Positions 1-5,679 of a stretch of 5,679 bases of DNA are shown here, piece by piece. Source of the DNA: Proteobacteria bacterium UBA6522 (GTDB lineage: Bacteria > Pseudomonadota > Gammaproteobacteria > Steroidobacterales > Rariloculaceae); assembly GCA_002434915.1 (NCBI GenBank), contig DJLG01000080.1, positions 1-5,679 of the forward strand. Reading direction: 5' to 3'. A program made the position numbers and the translations under genes. The notes beneath the pieces were generated by a model. That model saw only the letters and a program-made list of their open reading frames with translations. It was not told where the DNA came from and did not search any database. Position 1 is the stretch's first letter. Each line of letters begins with the position of its first letter.

Positions 1-6
1 TAAAAT

Positions 7-66
7 TTTTACGTCATTTTAGAAGAATTTTAATAATTTTAGAGGATTTTAGAGGATTTTAGAGGA
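7..66. repeat. 10-bp tandem repeat with phased T-tracts
   Basis: Six consecutive 10-bp units can be laid out from position 7. The last three (37-46, 47-56, 57-66) are identical copies of TTTTAGAGGA. The unit at 17-26 (TTTTAGAAGA) differs by one base. The units at 7-16 and 27-36 keep mainly the T-run and A-rich character. A further decayed unit may follow at 67-76. The T-runs recur about every 10 bp, close to one helical turn, the arrangement known to produce intrinsic DNA curvature. It lies about 120 bp upstream of the Nudix gene start, so it could act as a curved upstream promoter element or protein-binding array. It could also simply be a slippage-generated repeat in AT-rich spacer. The repeat is seen directly; a function is inference. 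Confidence 0.75.
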
Positions 67-74
67 ACTTAGAT

Positions 75-86
75 TAATATATATTA
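75..86. other. 12-bp perfect AT palindrome
   Basis: TAATATATATTA reads the same on both strands and sits just downstream of the 10-bp repeat. It contains only A and T, so in this AT-rich spacer it could occur by chance. It might be an operator half-site pair or an easily melted segment. I see no convincing sigma-70 -35/-10 pair between here and the Nudix start. Confidence 0.3.
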
Positions 87-170
87 GTTAGTAGATCTCA
101 TGATTCATAACTCTATGCGGTCACAACAAAAATAAATCATAAGTTTAGTTTCACCTTCTAAATAGCACAT

Positions 171-176
171 TAAGGA
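171..176 (+). promoter_or_regulatory. ribosome binding site deciding the Nudix start
   Basis: TAAGGA at 171-176 is the only Shine-Dalgarno-like sequence before the Nudix gene. It lies 8 nt before the ATG at 185 but only 2 nt before the in-frame ATG at 179. The normal spacing therefore favours 185 as the true start. Confidence 0.55.
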
Positions 177-184
177 ATATGAGA

Positions 185-970
185 ATGAAACCCGCTCGAC
201 CCTCTTCAGCGGTTATATTAGTACGCGAGGTTGAGCGTAATATCGAGGTTTTCATGGGCCAGCGCCATGAAAATGCAACATTCGCTTCAGCATATGTCTT
301 TCCTGGCGGGGTGGTTAGCAAAGACGATAGCTCAATATACCCACACTGTCGCGGCTTAAAGGAAGACGATGCGAACCAAATTTTGTCAGTCGGATCCGGC
401 GGTCTAGACTATTACAGCGCAGCAATCCGAGAGCTTTTTGAAGAAACTGGGGTGCTCTTAGCAGTCACCTCTAATAACCAATGGATTGGCGATAATATTA
501 ATCCTTATCCTCTATTAGAAAAAACCCGGGTAAATCTTAGAATAGGGAAACTGCCCTGGTCCAAGGTCTTATCAAACGCAAATATAACTTTAGCCACAGA
601 TGAATTGCATTATCTGGGGCATTGGGAAACTCCTGTTACTCTTAACGCTCGGTTTTCTACACGTTTTTTTCTAGCAGAATTACCTACAGGCCAAAATGCA
701 CAACATGACGGAGAAGAATTAGTGGCTAGCAAATGGTTAAAGCCAAGCGAAGCATTAACGTTAAATAAAACAGGAAAAATAAAGCTTCCCTTTCCACAAA
801 TGAAACAGTTAGAAATACTTGCTGATTTTAGTACGCCAGAAACTTTGCTTAGTTGGGCCCATAACAGATGGCGTGAGCCAATAAAGAAAATACGTCCCTG
901 GATAAGGGAAACAAAGGGCAAAAGCCAGGTTATTTTACCGTGGGAACCAAACTACCCAGACAACGCTTAA
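185..970 (+). CDS. NUDT19-like Nudix hydrolase
   Basis: A predicted cytoplasmic Nudix hydrolase of 261 aa, expected to cleave a nucleoside diphosphate linked to another moiety. Counting from the ATG at 185, FPGG lies at about residues 39-42 and the REUXEEXGU core of the Nudix box (RELFEETGV) at 82-90, giving the metal-binding glutamates E83, E86 and E87. About 40 residues separate FPGG from the core, where the canonical box has fewer than 15. This long insertion is typical of the NUDT19/RP2 branch, whose mouse member hydrolyses CoA and acyl-CoAs. The WETP...RFSTRFFLAELP stretch and a later E..ASKWLKPSEAL stretch also fit that branch. There is no signal peptide or membrane segment. The ATG at 185 is preferred over 179 because of RBS spacing; 179 would add two residues. 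The gene is monocistronic in view and ends 2 bp from the convergent neighbour. The family call is firm; the substrate (CoA derivative) is inferred. Confidence 0.85.
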   Translation: MKPARPSSAVILVREVERNIEVFMGQRHENATFASAYVFPGGVVSKDDSSIYPHCRGLKEDDANQILSVGSGGLDYYSAAIRELFEETGVLLAVTSNNQWIGDNINPYPLLEKTRVNLRIGKLPWSKVLSNANITLATDELHYLGHWETPVTLNARFSTRFFLAELPTGQNAQHDGEELVASKWLKPSEALTLNKTGKIKLPFPQMKQLEILADFSTPETLLSWAHNRWREPIKKIRPWIRETKGKSQVILPWEPNYPDNA

Positions 971-972
971 TA

Positions 973-3261
973 CTATTGTTGTAGAAGATAGGAGAATTTA
1001 ACAAAAAACTGCTCACCATCCCGGCGTAAATTACCGCTTGTTCGAACCAACTCTGTACCATCCTCAGTATCTACCAAATTAAAATTACTAGAATTACTGT
1101 TATAACCCGCATAGAGCGCAGACCAAGGATTAATCACATATCGAACTAGCAAGTCATAGTTCATACTCTTTTTTCTTGTTAACGAACTTAATGCACCAGG
1201 ATCTGTATTTTCTTCTTGCACAATAAAACGCAAGGACGTTTCCTGTGTGAACTGATAATTCCATTTAGCTCTTATTATAGAATCACTCAAAATATCCACA
1301 GCAGTTAATGGATCCTCTAATGTAGTATCAAGGTATGTAAGATCAAGTCGTAGCCGATCTGATGGCCTCCAAATAAAACCTACCTCACTAATTTTAAAAT
1401 CAGACAGCTCTGGCTCTTTACCTACTATTGGCGATAAGTTAATTGCATCACCGCCTCTAAGCTTTGCTGAGAAACCAAAGGTAGAGAATATCTCAGTTGC
1501 AAACTCAGCCCTCCATTGCTTCTGGTTAAAGTCTTTATTCCTATTCAGATTAGAATGATCTTGAGCTCTCAATCGCTCCCGCATGTTATCTGACCGAAAA
1601 AGGAAAGAGGTTCTACCATCCCAAGTTGCTTCCATTCGATAATCAATATTTTCATAAATCCTGAGACCCTTTTGATCTACTACTGTATTAATACCTATTC
1701 TCGGGGTCCAACTGTTAACCAAACCATTTTCTGGCCAAAACGTATAGCCAATATTTGTATGTCTAGACCTCGTATCAGCAAAAGTATTTCTATTCTGATA
1801 GCCAAGATCCACCTGAAAGTCTTCAGTTGTATCAATCTGATGAATATGAATTCGTAAACTTCTACCTTGTCGGTCAAATTTTATGTTGGACTGACGACCA
1901 TCTGTGCTAGCACCTAAAGAATCATTAGCATTCGTATCAATAAACTGCATCTGAGTTGTCCAGTTATCAGTTAACCTGAACGACCCATCTACATTAAAAA
2001 CTCTATTTTCTGCATTACCAAATTCTCGATTAGAATAGAAAACACCCACTCGATTTTGATCGGACAATTCTCTGAATAAACGAAAAATATTGATATCGGT
2101 AGAAGTGCCGGCTAATGGATCTCCAGCAGACAAGGCCTCTCCTGGCGCCTCATCATTCATAGCCATTGTTCCAATACCCCAGTCACCAAGCTTACCAGTC
2201 AACCTTAAGCCAACTTCTGGGTCTACAATCCTTCTGGTAAACAATAAAACTGAATCAGTTTCCCCAAAATAATCAGCGTTTTCCAAGAAAAAAGGTCGGC
2301 GTTCTGGAAACCGCACTTCAAAACGCTCATTTGCTGTCACCTGAGGCTCATCCGATTCAACCTGGCTAAAATCAGGATTAAAAGTTGCATCCAACACCAG
2401 GCTGTCCTGAATTATCAACTTTGCATCAACACCAATATTAGTCTCTGAACTATCATTAAAGGCTGGGCCACCAGTAGCTTTTGTATCAAGCACGTCATAA
2501 CTACGACCGAAAACAAAGGGAACTATCTGCATGTTGCGGCCTGGAGAAACATTCCGCACACCCGTTGCCACAGCAGCTTGGTTCAATCGACCCTCTATAA
2601 GTGAAGAATAGGCTGGCCAGTATGAGTCTTCACTAAGTCTTGGAATGCGCCTGCTAAACTGAACACGCCATGTCTGCTCATCATTAGCTGGAAATCGCAA
2701 CGTACGCAAAGGAATAGTCATCTGCACCATGTACCCTGTGTCAGTTAGACGCGAATCTGTGTACCAAAGAGCTTCATACGACCCATCCCATCCGTTGTTA
2801 CCTCTTGCAAGATCTGACCAGCGTCCATCACTTTGAACGCCCGCAGCACTAGATCCAAAACCATAGGCGGCACGCTGATCATTAAAAGTATCGATTAGGA
2901 GCCCCACCCAATCATCATTCTGGATTTCCTCGCGTGGCGCAAAGTTAGCACGCACCTGATCAGCTTCTGTATCAAAGGCAAGAAAAATCGCATAAAAATT
3001 TTCGCTATCGTAGGCAGCATAAACAACCGTTTCTTGTGTTGCCGGATCACCATCGCTCGGCTCGCGCTGGGTGAAATCCATTGCCCTAGCCATCATAGCG
3101 GCAATCGCAGGGGAAGGTTCCATCCCCGAAAAATCATCAAGCGTCGGCGGACGGTCAATCAAAGGGATCTCAAAATTGACGGTCTCTTGAGAAAAACTAA
3201 CCAAACTCGTCTGGATCAAAACCAACACAAGAAAAAATCTAATTAACTTAAAGGCTCTCAC
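973..3261 (-). CDS. DUF5916-type secreted CBM9-like / outer-membrane beta-barrel protein
   Basis: A 762-aa envelope protein starting with a signal peptide (basic MRAFKLIR, hydrophobic core, likely cleavage near SFS|Q at residue 24). Residues about 28-215 resemble the CBM9/DOMON-like domain that opens this family (VVYAAYDSENFYAIFLAFD, DDWVGLLIDTFND, YMVQMTIPLRTLRF). From about 240 to the end are alternating amphipathic strands rich in aromatics, as in an outer-membrane beta-barrel. The hallmark DATFNPDFSQVESDE (291-305) and FPERRPFFLENADYF (318-332) identify the DUF5916 group. The GTG start at 3261-3259 is supported by GAGGAGG 10 nt upstream and an in-frame TGA just upstream that excludes a longer form. 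The C terminus ends SYLLQQ rather than in the usual terminal Phe/Tyr of barrel proteins. Family members are of unsettled function; carbohydrate or glycan binding at the cell surface is an inference. No TonB plug or partner lipoprotein is adjacent, and the gene appears to be transcribed alone. Confidence 0.85.
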   Translation of the reverse strand: MRAFKLIRFFLVLVLIQTSLVSFSQETVNFEIPLIDRPPTLDDFSGMEPSPAIAAMMARAMDFTQREPSDGDPATQETVVYAAYDSENFYAIFLAFDTEADQVRANFAPREEIQNDDWVGLLIDTFNDQRAAYGFGSSAAGVQSDGRWSDLARGNNGWDGSYEALWYTDSRLTDTGYMVQMTIPLRTLRFPANDEQTWRVQFSRRIPRLSEDSYWPAYSSLIEGRLNQAAVATGVRNVSPGRNMQIVPFVFGRSYDVLDTKATGGPAFNDSSETNIGVDAKLIIQDSLVLDATFNPDFSQVESDEPQVTANERFEVRFPERRPFFLENADYFGETDSVLLFTRRIVDPEVGLRLTGKLGDWGIGTMAMNDEAPGEALSAGDPLAGTSTDINIFRLFRELSDQNRVGVFYSNREFGNAENRVFNVDGSFRLTDNWTTQMQFIDTNANDSLGASTDGRQSNIKFDRQGRSLRIHIHQIDTTEDFQVDLGYQNRNTFADTRSRHTNIGYTFWPENGLVNSWTPRIGINTVVDQKGLRIYENIDYRMEATWDGRTSFLFRSDNMRERLRAQDHSNLNRNKDFNQKQWRAEFATEIFSTFGFSAKLRGGDAINLSPIVGKEPELSDFKISEVGFIWRPSDRLRLDLTYLDTTLEDPLTAVDILSDSIIRAKWNYQFTQETSLRFIVQEENTDPGALSSLTRKKSMNYDLLVRYVINPWSALYAGYNSNSSNFNLVDTEDGTELVRTSGNLRRDGEQFFVKFSYLLQQ

Positions 3262-3271
3262 GGAAGAAGCG

Positions 3272-3278
3272 CCTCCTC
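3272..3278 (-). promoter_or_regulatory. strong Shine-Dalgarno for the GTG-started DUF5916 gene
   Basis: On the minus strand GAGGAGG lies 10 nt before the GTG at 3261-3259. It is the strongest ribosome binding site in the window. An in-frame TGA overlaps its 5' edge, so the GTG is the only start it can serve that keeps the signal peptide. Confidence 0.75.
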
Positions 3279-3309
3279 AATAGGCCTATTTAGGTATTGC
3301 CGGGCGCAT

Positions 3310-3338
3310 TCTATAGCAAAAAAGCCTTATATAATGAA
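3310..3338 (-). promoter_or_regulatory. candidate promoter for the DUF5916 gene
   Basis: Read on the minus strand, TTCATT (3338-3333) and TATAGA (3315-3310) are separated by exactly 17 nt. The -10 matches the sigma-70 consensus at 4 of 6 positions and the -35 at 3 of 6. A start of transcription near 3303 would give a leader of roughly 40 nt including the GAGGAGG site. Position and spacing are right but the match is modest, so this is only a candidate. Confidence 0.3.
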
Positions 3339-3344
3339 CTTAAG

Positions 3345-3360
3345 ATGAAATATTTTTCAT
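3345..3360. promoter_or_regulatory. inverted repeat in the divergent spacer, possible operator
   Basis: ATGAAA and TTTCAT form a perfect 6-bp inverted repeat separated by TATT. It lies in the 211-bp spacer between the divergent DUF5916 and ligJ genes, just upstream of the candidate minus-strand -35 and about 45 bp upstream of the candidate ligJ -35. A dimeric regulator could read it for either gene. No regulator gene is in the window, and short AT-rich palindromes arise by chance. Confidence 0.3.
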
Positions 3361-3404
3361 ACAAAAAAGATTATTATTATTTCCCTAAAATTAATGTGGT
3401 TTGG

Positions 3405-3433
3405 TTACGATCAAACTCGCAAGATGTTATAAC
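3405..3433 (+). promoter_or_regulatory. candidate extended -10 promoter for ligJ
   Basis: TATAAC at 3428-3433 matches the -10 consensus at 5 of 6 positions and is preceded by TG one base upstream (3425-3426), an extended -10. TTACGA at 3405-3410 is a weak -35 at 17 nt spacing. Transcription would start near 3440, leaving about 33 nt of leader. A second perfect TATAAT at 3452-3457 lacks a good -35; if used, the message would have a leader of only about 8 nt. Confidence 0.35.
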
Positions 3434-3472
3434 TAGATTTCAACAAAATTCTATAATTATTAATAACCTACT

Positions 3473-4495
3473 ATGATAATAGACTGCCATGGTCACTACA
3501 CAACTGAACCACCAGAACTTGGTCTTTACCGTGACAAACAAAAATCAGAGTTAGAAAAAGATCCATTTTTCCAAACAAGTAAAGGCGTGCTCAATATAAC
3601 TGATGACCAGTTGAGAGAAAGCGTAGAAGGCGCCCAACTAAAAATCCAGCAAGAACGCGGTGCTGATAGAACAATTCTATCACCGCGAGCGAGTGGCATG
3701 GGCCACCATATTGGCAATGAGTCCACTAGCATTGCATGGACCGCTCACTGTAATGAACTCATATACAGGCTTACACAACTTTATCCCAAAAACTTTATAG
3801 GTGTATGTCAGTTACCTCAATCACCAGGTACGACACTTAAAAATTCTGTTATCGAATTGGAAAGGTGTATCACAGAATTAGGGTTTATTGGCTGCAATCT
3901 TAATCCCGATCCAAGTGGTGGTTACTTTAACTCTCCACCACTTGGCGATAAATATTGGCACCCCTTATATGAAAAAATGTGCGAACTAAAAGTTCCAGCA
4001 ATGATCCATGTTAGTGCTGCTTGCAATCAAGCATTCCATACAACTGGTTCTTATTACCTGAGCGCTGATACTACCGCCTTTATGCAAATGCTCACCTCTA
4101 ACATTTTCAAAGATTTCCCAGAGTTAAAGCTAATTATTCCTCATGGCGGAGGAGCAGTTCCCTTCCACTGGGGACGTTTTAGAGGTCTTGCTGATATGTT
4201 AAAGAGACCCCCTCTTCAAGACTTGGTTCTCAATAATGTATTTTTTGATACCTGTGTATATCATCAACCTGGCATTGATTTATTACTCGATGTAATACCG
4301 ATAGACAATATATTGTTTGCATCAGAGATGCTTGGTGCAGTCCGTGGTATCGACCCTGAAACAGGGTATTATTTTGACGATACAAAGCGATACATTATCA
4401 ACAATAAAACTCTTAGCGACCAAGATCGTGACAAAATCTTTGAAGGAAATGCTCGACGGGTTTACGGACGTCTAACAGACGCCTTAACCGTCTAA
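3473..4495 (+). CDS. ligJ: 4-oxalomesaconate hydratase (LigJ), amidohydrolase-2 family
   Basis: A cytoplasmic zinc enzyme of 340 aa, the usual LigJ length, from the amidohydrolase superfamily. LigJ hydrates 4-oxalomesaconate to 4-carboxy-4-hydroxy-2-oxoadipate in the protocatechuate 4,5-cleavage (and gallate) pathway, ahead of the aldolase that yields pyruvate and oxaloacetate. The sequence shows DCHGH (H6, H8), MIHV (H179), PHGGGAVPFHWGR (H224) and FASEM (E285). H6, H8, H179 and E285 correspond, as I recall, to the zinc ligands of characterised LigJ. SPRASGMGHHIG, NLNPDPSGG, DTCVYHQPGIDLL and GAVRGIDPETGYYFDDTKRYI are LigJ-like and separate it from the related decarboxylases (ACMSD, gamma-resorcylate). 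The ATG at 3473 fits the family N terminus MIIDCHGHY, but no Shine-Dalgarno precedes it. No other protocatechuate-pathway gene is in the window. The neighbours are divergent (DUF5916) and convergent (soxD), so it is a single-gene unit here. Function is assigned with high confidence by family resemblance. Confidence 0.9.
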   Translation: MIIDCHGHYTTEPPELGLYRDKQKSELEKDPFFQTSKGVLNITDDQLRESVEGAQLKIQQERGADRTILSPRASGMGHHIGNESTSIAWTAHCNELIYRLTQLYPKNFIGVCQLPQSPGTTLKNSVIELERCITELGFIGCNLNPDPSGGYFNSPPLGDKYWHPLYEKMCELKVPAMIHVSAACNQAFHTTGSYYLSADTTAFMQMLTSNIFKDFPELKLIIPHGGGAVPFHWGRFRGLADMLKRPPLQDLVLNNVFFDTCVYHQPGIDLLLDVIPIDNILFASEMLGAVRGIDPETGYYFDDTKRYIINNKTLSDQDRDKIFEGNARRVYGRLTDALTV

Positions 4496-4563
4496 GAATG
4501 TTCTAATATAGCCAGAACACAAAGACTCTTTTGCCTAACGATTATCAGATACCCACACGGAGT

Positions 4564-5082
4564 CTATGGATAGGCCAACCTAAAGCCTTCTCTATTGGGC
4601 ATCTGAATGCCGGGAAGGGTTTGGGAATCCATAGTCTGATCTTCGTTGACAATACCGTTAAGGAAAAGAATATAGGCGGTAACTGCATAAACCTCATCGT
4701 TTGTTAAAGACTGTGGCTGCAAATAAGGCATTGCACGGCGAATATAATCAAAAACCGTAGTAGCATAGGGCCAATAGCTACCTACAGTCTTAATTGGAGC
4801 AGGTTCACCTAAGGTGCCATGCCCACCAGCTAGACGGTCATTTATTTGGCCCTGTCCTTGCTCACCATGGCATGCAAGACATTTCATGGCATAGATATCT
4901 GCCCCTTCAAGAACTGTACCTGAACCTTCAGGAAGCCCAACTCCATCAGGACCTATACTGATATCCCAAGCCTCAACTTCTTCGGCAGTAGCTTCTACCC
5001 CAAGATTAGGACCTTCCTGGGCAAACACCTGAAAAATACAGATGTAAAAAACCATCAGACTAGCCAGAGCTTGCTTATACAT
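4564..5082 (-). CDS. soxD: SoxD-like monoheme cytochrome c, sulfane dehydrogenase subunit
   Basis: A periplasmic c-type cytochrome that would take electrons from the adjacent molybdenum subunit SoxC. With the ATG at 5082 it has 172 aa. Residues 1-21 form a signal peptide with likely cleavage at VFA|Q. CLACH (C68, C71, H72) is the single heme c site, and M118 in RRAMPY is the probable axial ligand. The preceding EEVEAWDISIGPDGVGLPEGSGT and following SYWPYATTVFDYI and LTNDEVYAVTAYILFLNGIV resemble the SoxD heme domain. The well-known Paracoccus SoxD is a longer diheme protein; this one carries one heme domain only and ends normally at TAG. The ATG at 5082 overlaps the soxC stop by 8 nt, suggesting translational coupling. 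Upstream in-frame TTG (5112) and ATG (5109) would add a polar extension and lack a ribosome site. It could also be called simply a SoxC-associated cytochrome c. Confidence 0.82.
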   Translation of the reverse strand: MYKQALASLMVFYICIFQVFAQEGPNLGVEATAEEVEAWDISIGPDGVGLPEGSGTVLEGADIYAMKCLACHGEQGQGQINDRLAGGHGTLGEPAPIKTVGSYWPYATTVFDYIRRAMPYLQPQSLTNDEVYAVTAYILFLNGIVNEDQTMDSQTLPGIQMPNREGFRLAYP

Positions 5083-5679
5083 AAGTGTTAACCGCCCGCC
5101 CTTCGGCATCAATAGCCCATGACTGTATACCGTTGTAGTGATATGCGAACTTCATCCCTTTTTCTGCAATGATGGAATCTCGTGTAGGCTGAATAGCTCC
5201 AGTATTATCAATGGCGCGACTCATTATTACTGTAGGAGCCCCATTCCATCGCCATGCCATTCGAAACCGCGTAAGCGATCTATCGAGAACTGGTTCAGAC
5301 AAAGCAGCCTCACCCCAAGTTGAACCCCCATCTGCTGATACCTCCACCTTACTTATATGGCCACCTCCGGACCAAGCGATTCCAGATATTTCGTAAATCC
5401 CTGCTCCATTTAAATCAAGCCCAGGAGATGGTGATGTAATGACTGATTTCACGGCCATCGGATAAGTAAACATTAATGAAGTCCCATCATCCAGAAGATC
5501 CGTATACTTAGATGTTTCATCCTTTGTCATTGTCGGCTCTGCAGTGACCTTAATTCGCCGAAGCCACTTAACACTTGTGTTCCCCTCGAAACCAGGCAGA
5601 AAAAGCCTCATTGGATAACCATTATCTGGTCTCAATCGTTCCCCATTTTGATAGATTGCAATAATCGCATCATCCATCG
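5075..5679 (-). CDS. soxC: SoxC, molybdenum sulfane dehydrogenase (C-terminal part, cut by window edge)
   Basis: The C-terminal 200 or so residues of SoxC, the molybdopterin subunit of sulfane dehydrogenase SoxCD. In the Sox system it oxidises the outer sulfur bound to SoxY in the periplasm and passes electrons to SoxD. The visible part begins at the end of the molybdopterin-binding domain (NGERLRPDNGYPMRLFLPGFEGNTSVKWLRRIKV by motif) and continues into the Mo-co dimerisation domain (IYEISGIAWSGGGHISKVEVSADGG, MAWRWNG, SRAIDNTGAIQPTR). TKDETSKYTDLL and the SYAIDAEG-like tail (QSWAIDAEGRAVNTYV) are typical of SoxC. Its beginning lies beyond the window end: the first Met in view (5677-5675) is internal, matching the family's (A)MDDAI, so the frame is open through 5679. 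Twin-arginine signal and the Mo-ligand cysteine are out of view. The TAA at 5077-5075 lies inside soxD, giving a soxC-soxD operon. A sulfite dehydrogenase of the same fold is the main alternative. Confidence 0.88.
   Translation of the reverse strand, partial: MDDAIIAIYQNGERLRPDNGYPMRLFLPGFEGNTSVKWLRRIKVTAEPTMTKDETSKYTDLLDDGTSLMFTYPMAVKSVITSPSPGLDLNGAGIYEISGIAWSGGGHISKVEVSADGGSTWGEAALSEPVLDRSLTRFRMAWRWNGAPTVIMSRAIDNTGAIQPTRDSIIAEKGMKFAYHYNGIQSWAIDAEGRAVNTYV

Noticed and set aside
87..170. Sigma-70 promoter for the Nudix gene
   Set aside because: Several AT-rich hexamers such as CATAAG at 138-143 resemble a -10, but none has an acceptable -35 at 16-18 nt.
610..921. Minus-strand open frame of about 103 codons inside the Nudix gene
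   Set aside because: It lies wholly antisense to a gene with clear Nudix motifs, has no ribosome site or recognisable domain, and looks like a chance frame.
1672..1877. Short open frames of about 60 codons on both strands within the DUF5916 gene
   Set aside because: The 762-aa frame is continuous with family motifs on both sides of this stretch; the small frames show no domain, signal or ribosome site.
3034..3246. Plus-strand 70-codon frame opposite the signal peptide and N terminus of the DUF5916 gene
   Set aside because: It is a shadow of a real gene, rich in Arg, His and Lys, with no recognisable motif.
3371..3381. TTATTATTATT microsatellite in the divergent spacer
   Set aside because: Fewer than four trinucleotide units in an AT-rich spacer is not beyond chance.
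3526..3732. Minus-strand 68-codon frame within ligJ
   Set aside because: It is antisense to conserved LigJ sequence and shows no independent coding evidence.
4499..4519. Hairpin TGTTCT / AGAACA just after ligJ as a terminator
   Set aside because: The stem is 6 bp with only two G-C pairs and a 9-nt loop, and no T-run follows directly. It is too weak to call a terminator.
4523..4565. AGACTC / GAGTCT pairing across the ligJ-soxD spacer as a bidirectional terminator
   Set aside because: The loop would be 31 nt with a 6-bp stem and no adjacent T-run; chance pairing is as likely.
5138..5396. Two overlapping plus-strand frames of about 61 codons opposite soxC
   Set aside because: The minus-strand frame carries conserved SoxC dimerisation-domain motifs, so these are shadows.

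Overview
The window holds five protein-coding genes of a bacterium, most likely a marine-type proteobacterium and probably gammaproteobacterial. That placement is an inference from the gene content (SoxCD sulfur oxidation, protocatechuate 4,5-cleavage chemistry, a DUF5916-type outer-membrane protein) and from the AT-rich spacers; nothing here fixes the taxon. No rRNA, tRNA, CRISPR array, insertion sequence or phage gene is visible.

Layout: 1-184 is an AT-rich leader with a 10-bp-periodic T-tract repeat. 185-970 (+) encodes a NUDT19-like Nudix hydrolase. It converges, with only 2 bp between stop codons, on a long minus-strand gene (973-3261) for a secreted CBM9-like plus beta-barrel protein of the DUF5916 type. 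A 211-bp divergent spacer (3262-3472) carries candidate promoters for both directions and a small inverted repeat. 3473-4495 (+) encodes a close relative of LigJ, 4-oxalomesaconate hydratase. It converges on a minus-strand soxC-soxD operon: soxC (5075-5679) is cut by the window edge, and soxD (4564-5082) overlaps its end by 8 nt.

How the genes work together: only soxC and soxD clearly form a functional unit, the molybdenum sulfane dehydrogenase and its c-type cytochrome, acting in the periplasm on protein-bound sulfur. LigJ belongs to aromatic (protocatechuate/gallate) catabolism, but no other gene of that pathway is in view. The Nudix and DUF5916 genes look like independent single transcription units. 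The window reads as ordinary metabolic chromosome with alternating gene orientation. I do not see a convincing new multi-gene system. The points most worth a second look are the phased repeat, the single-heme SoxD, the isolated ligJ with its SD-less start, and the 2-bp convergent junction.
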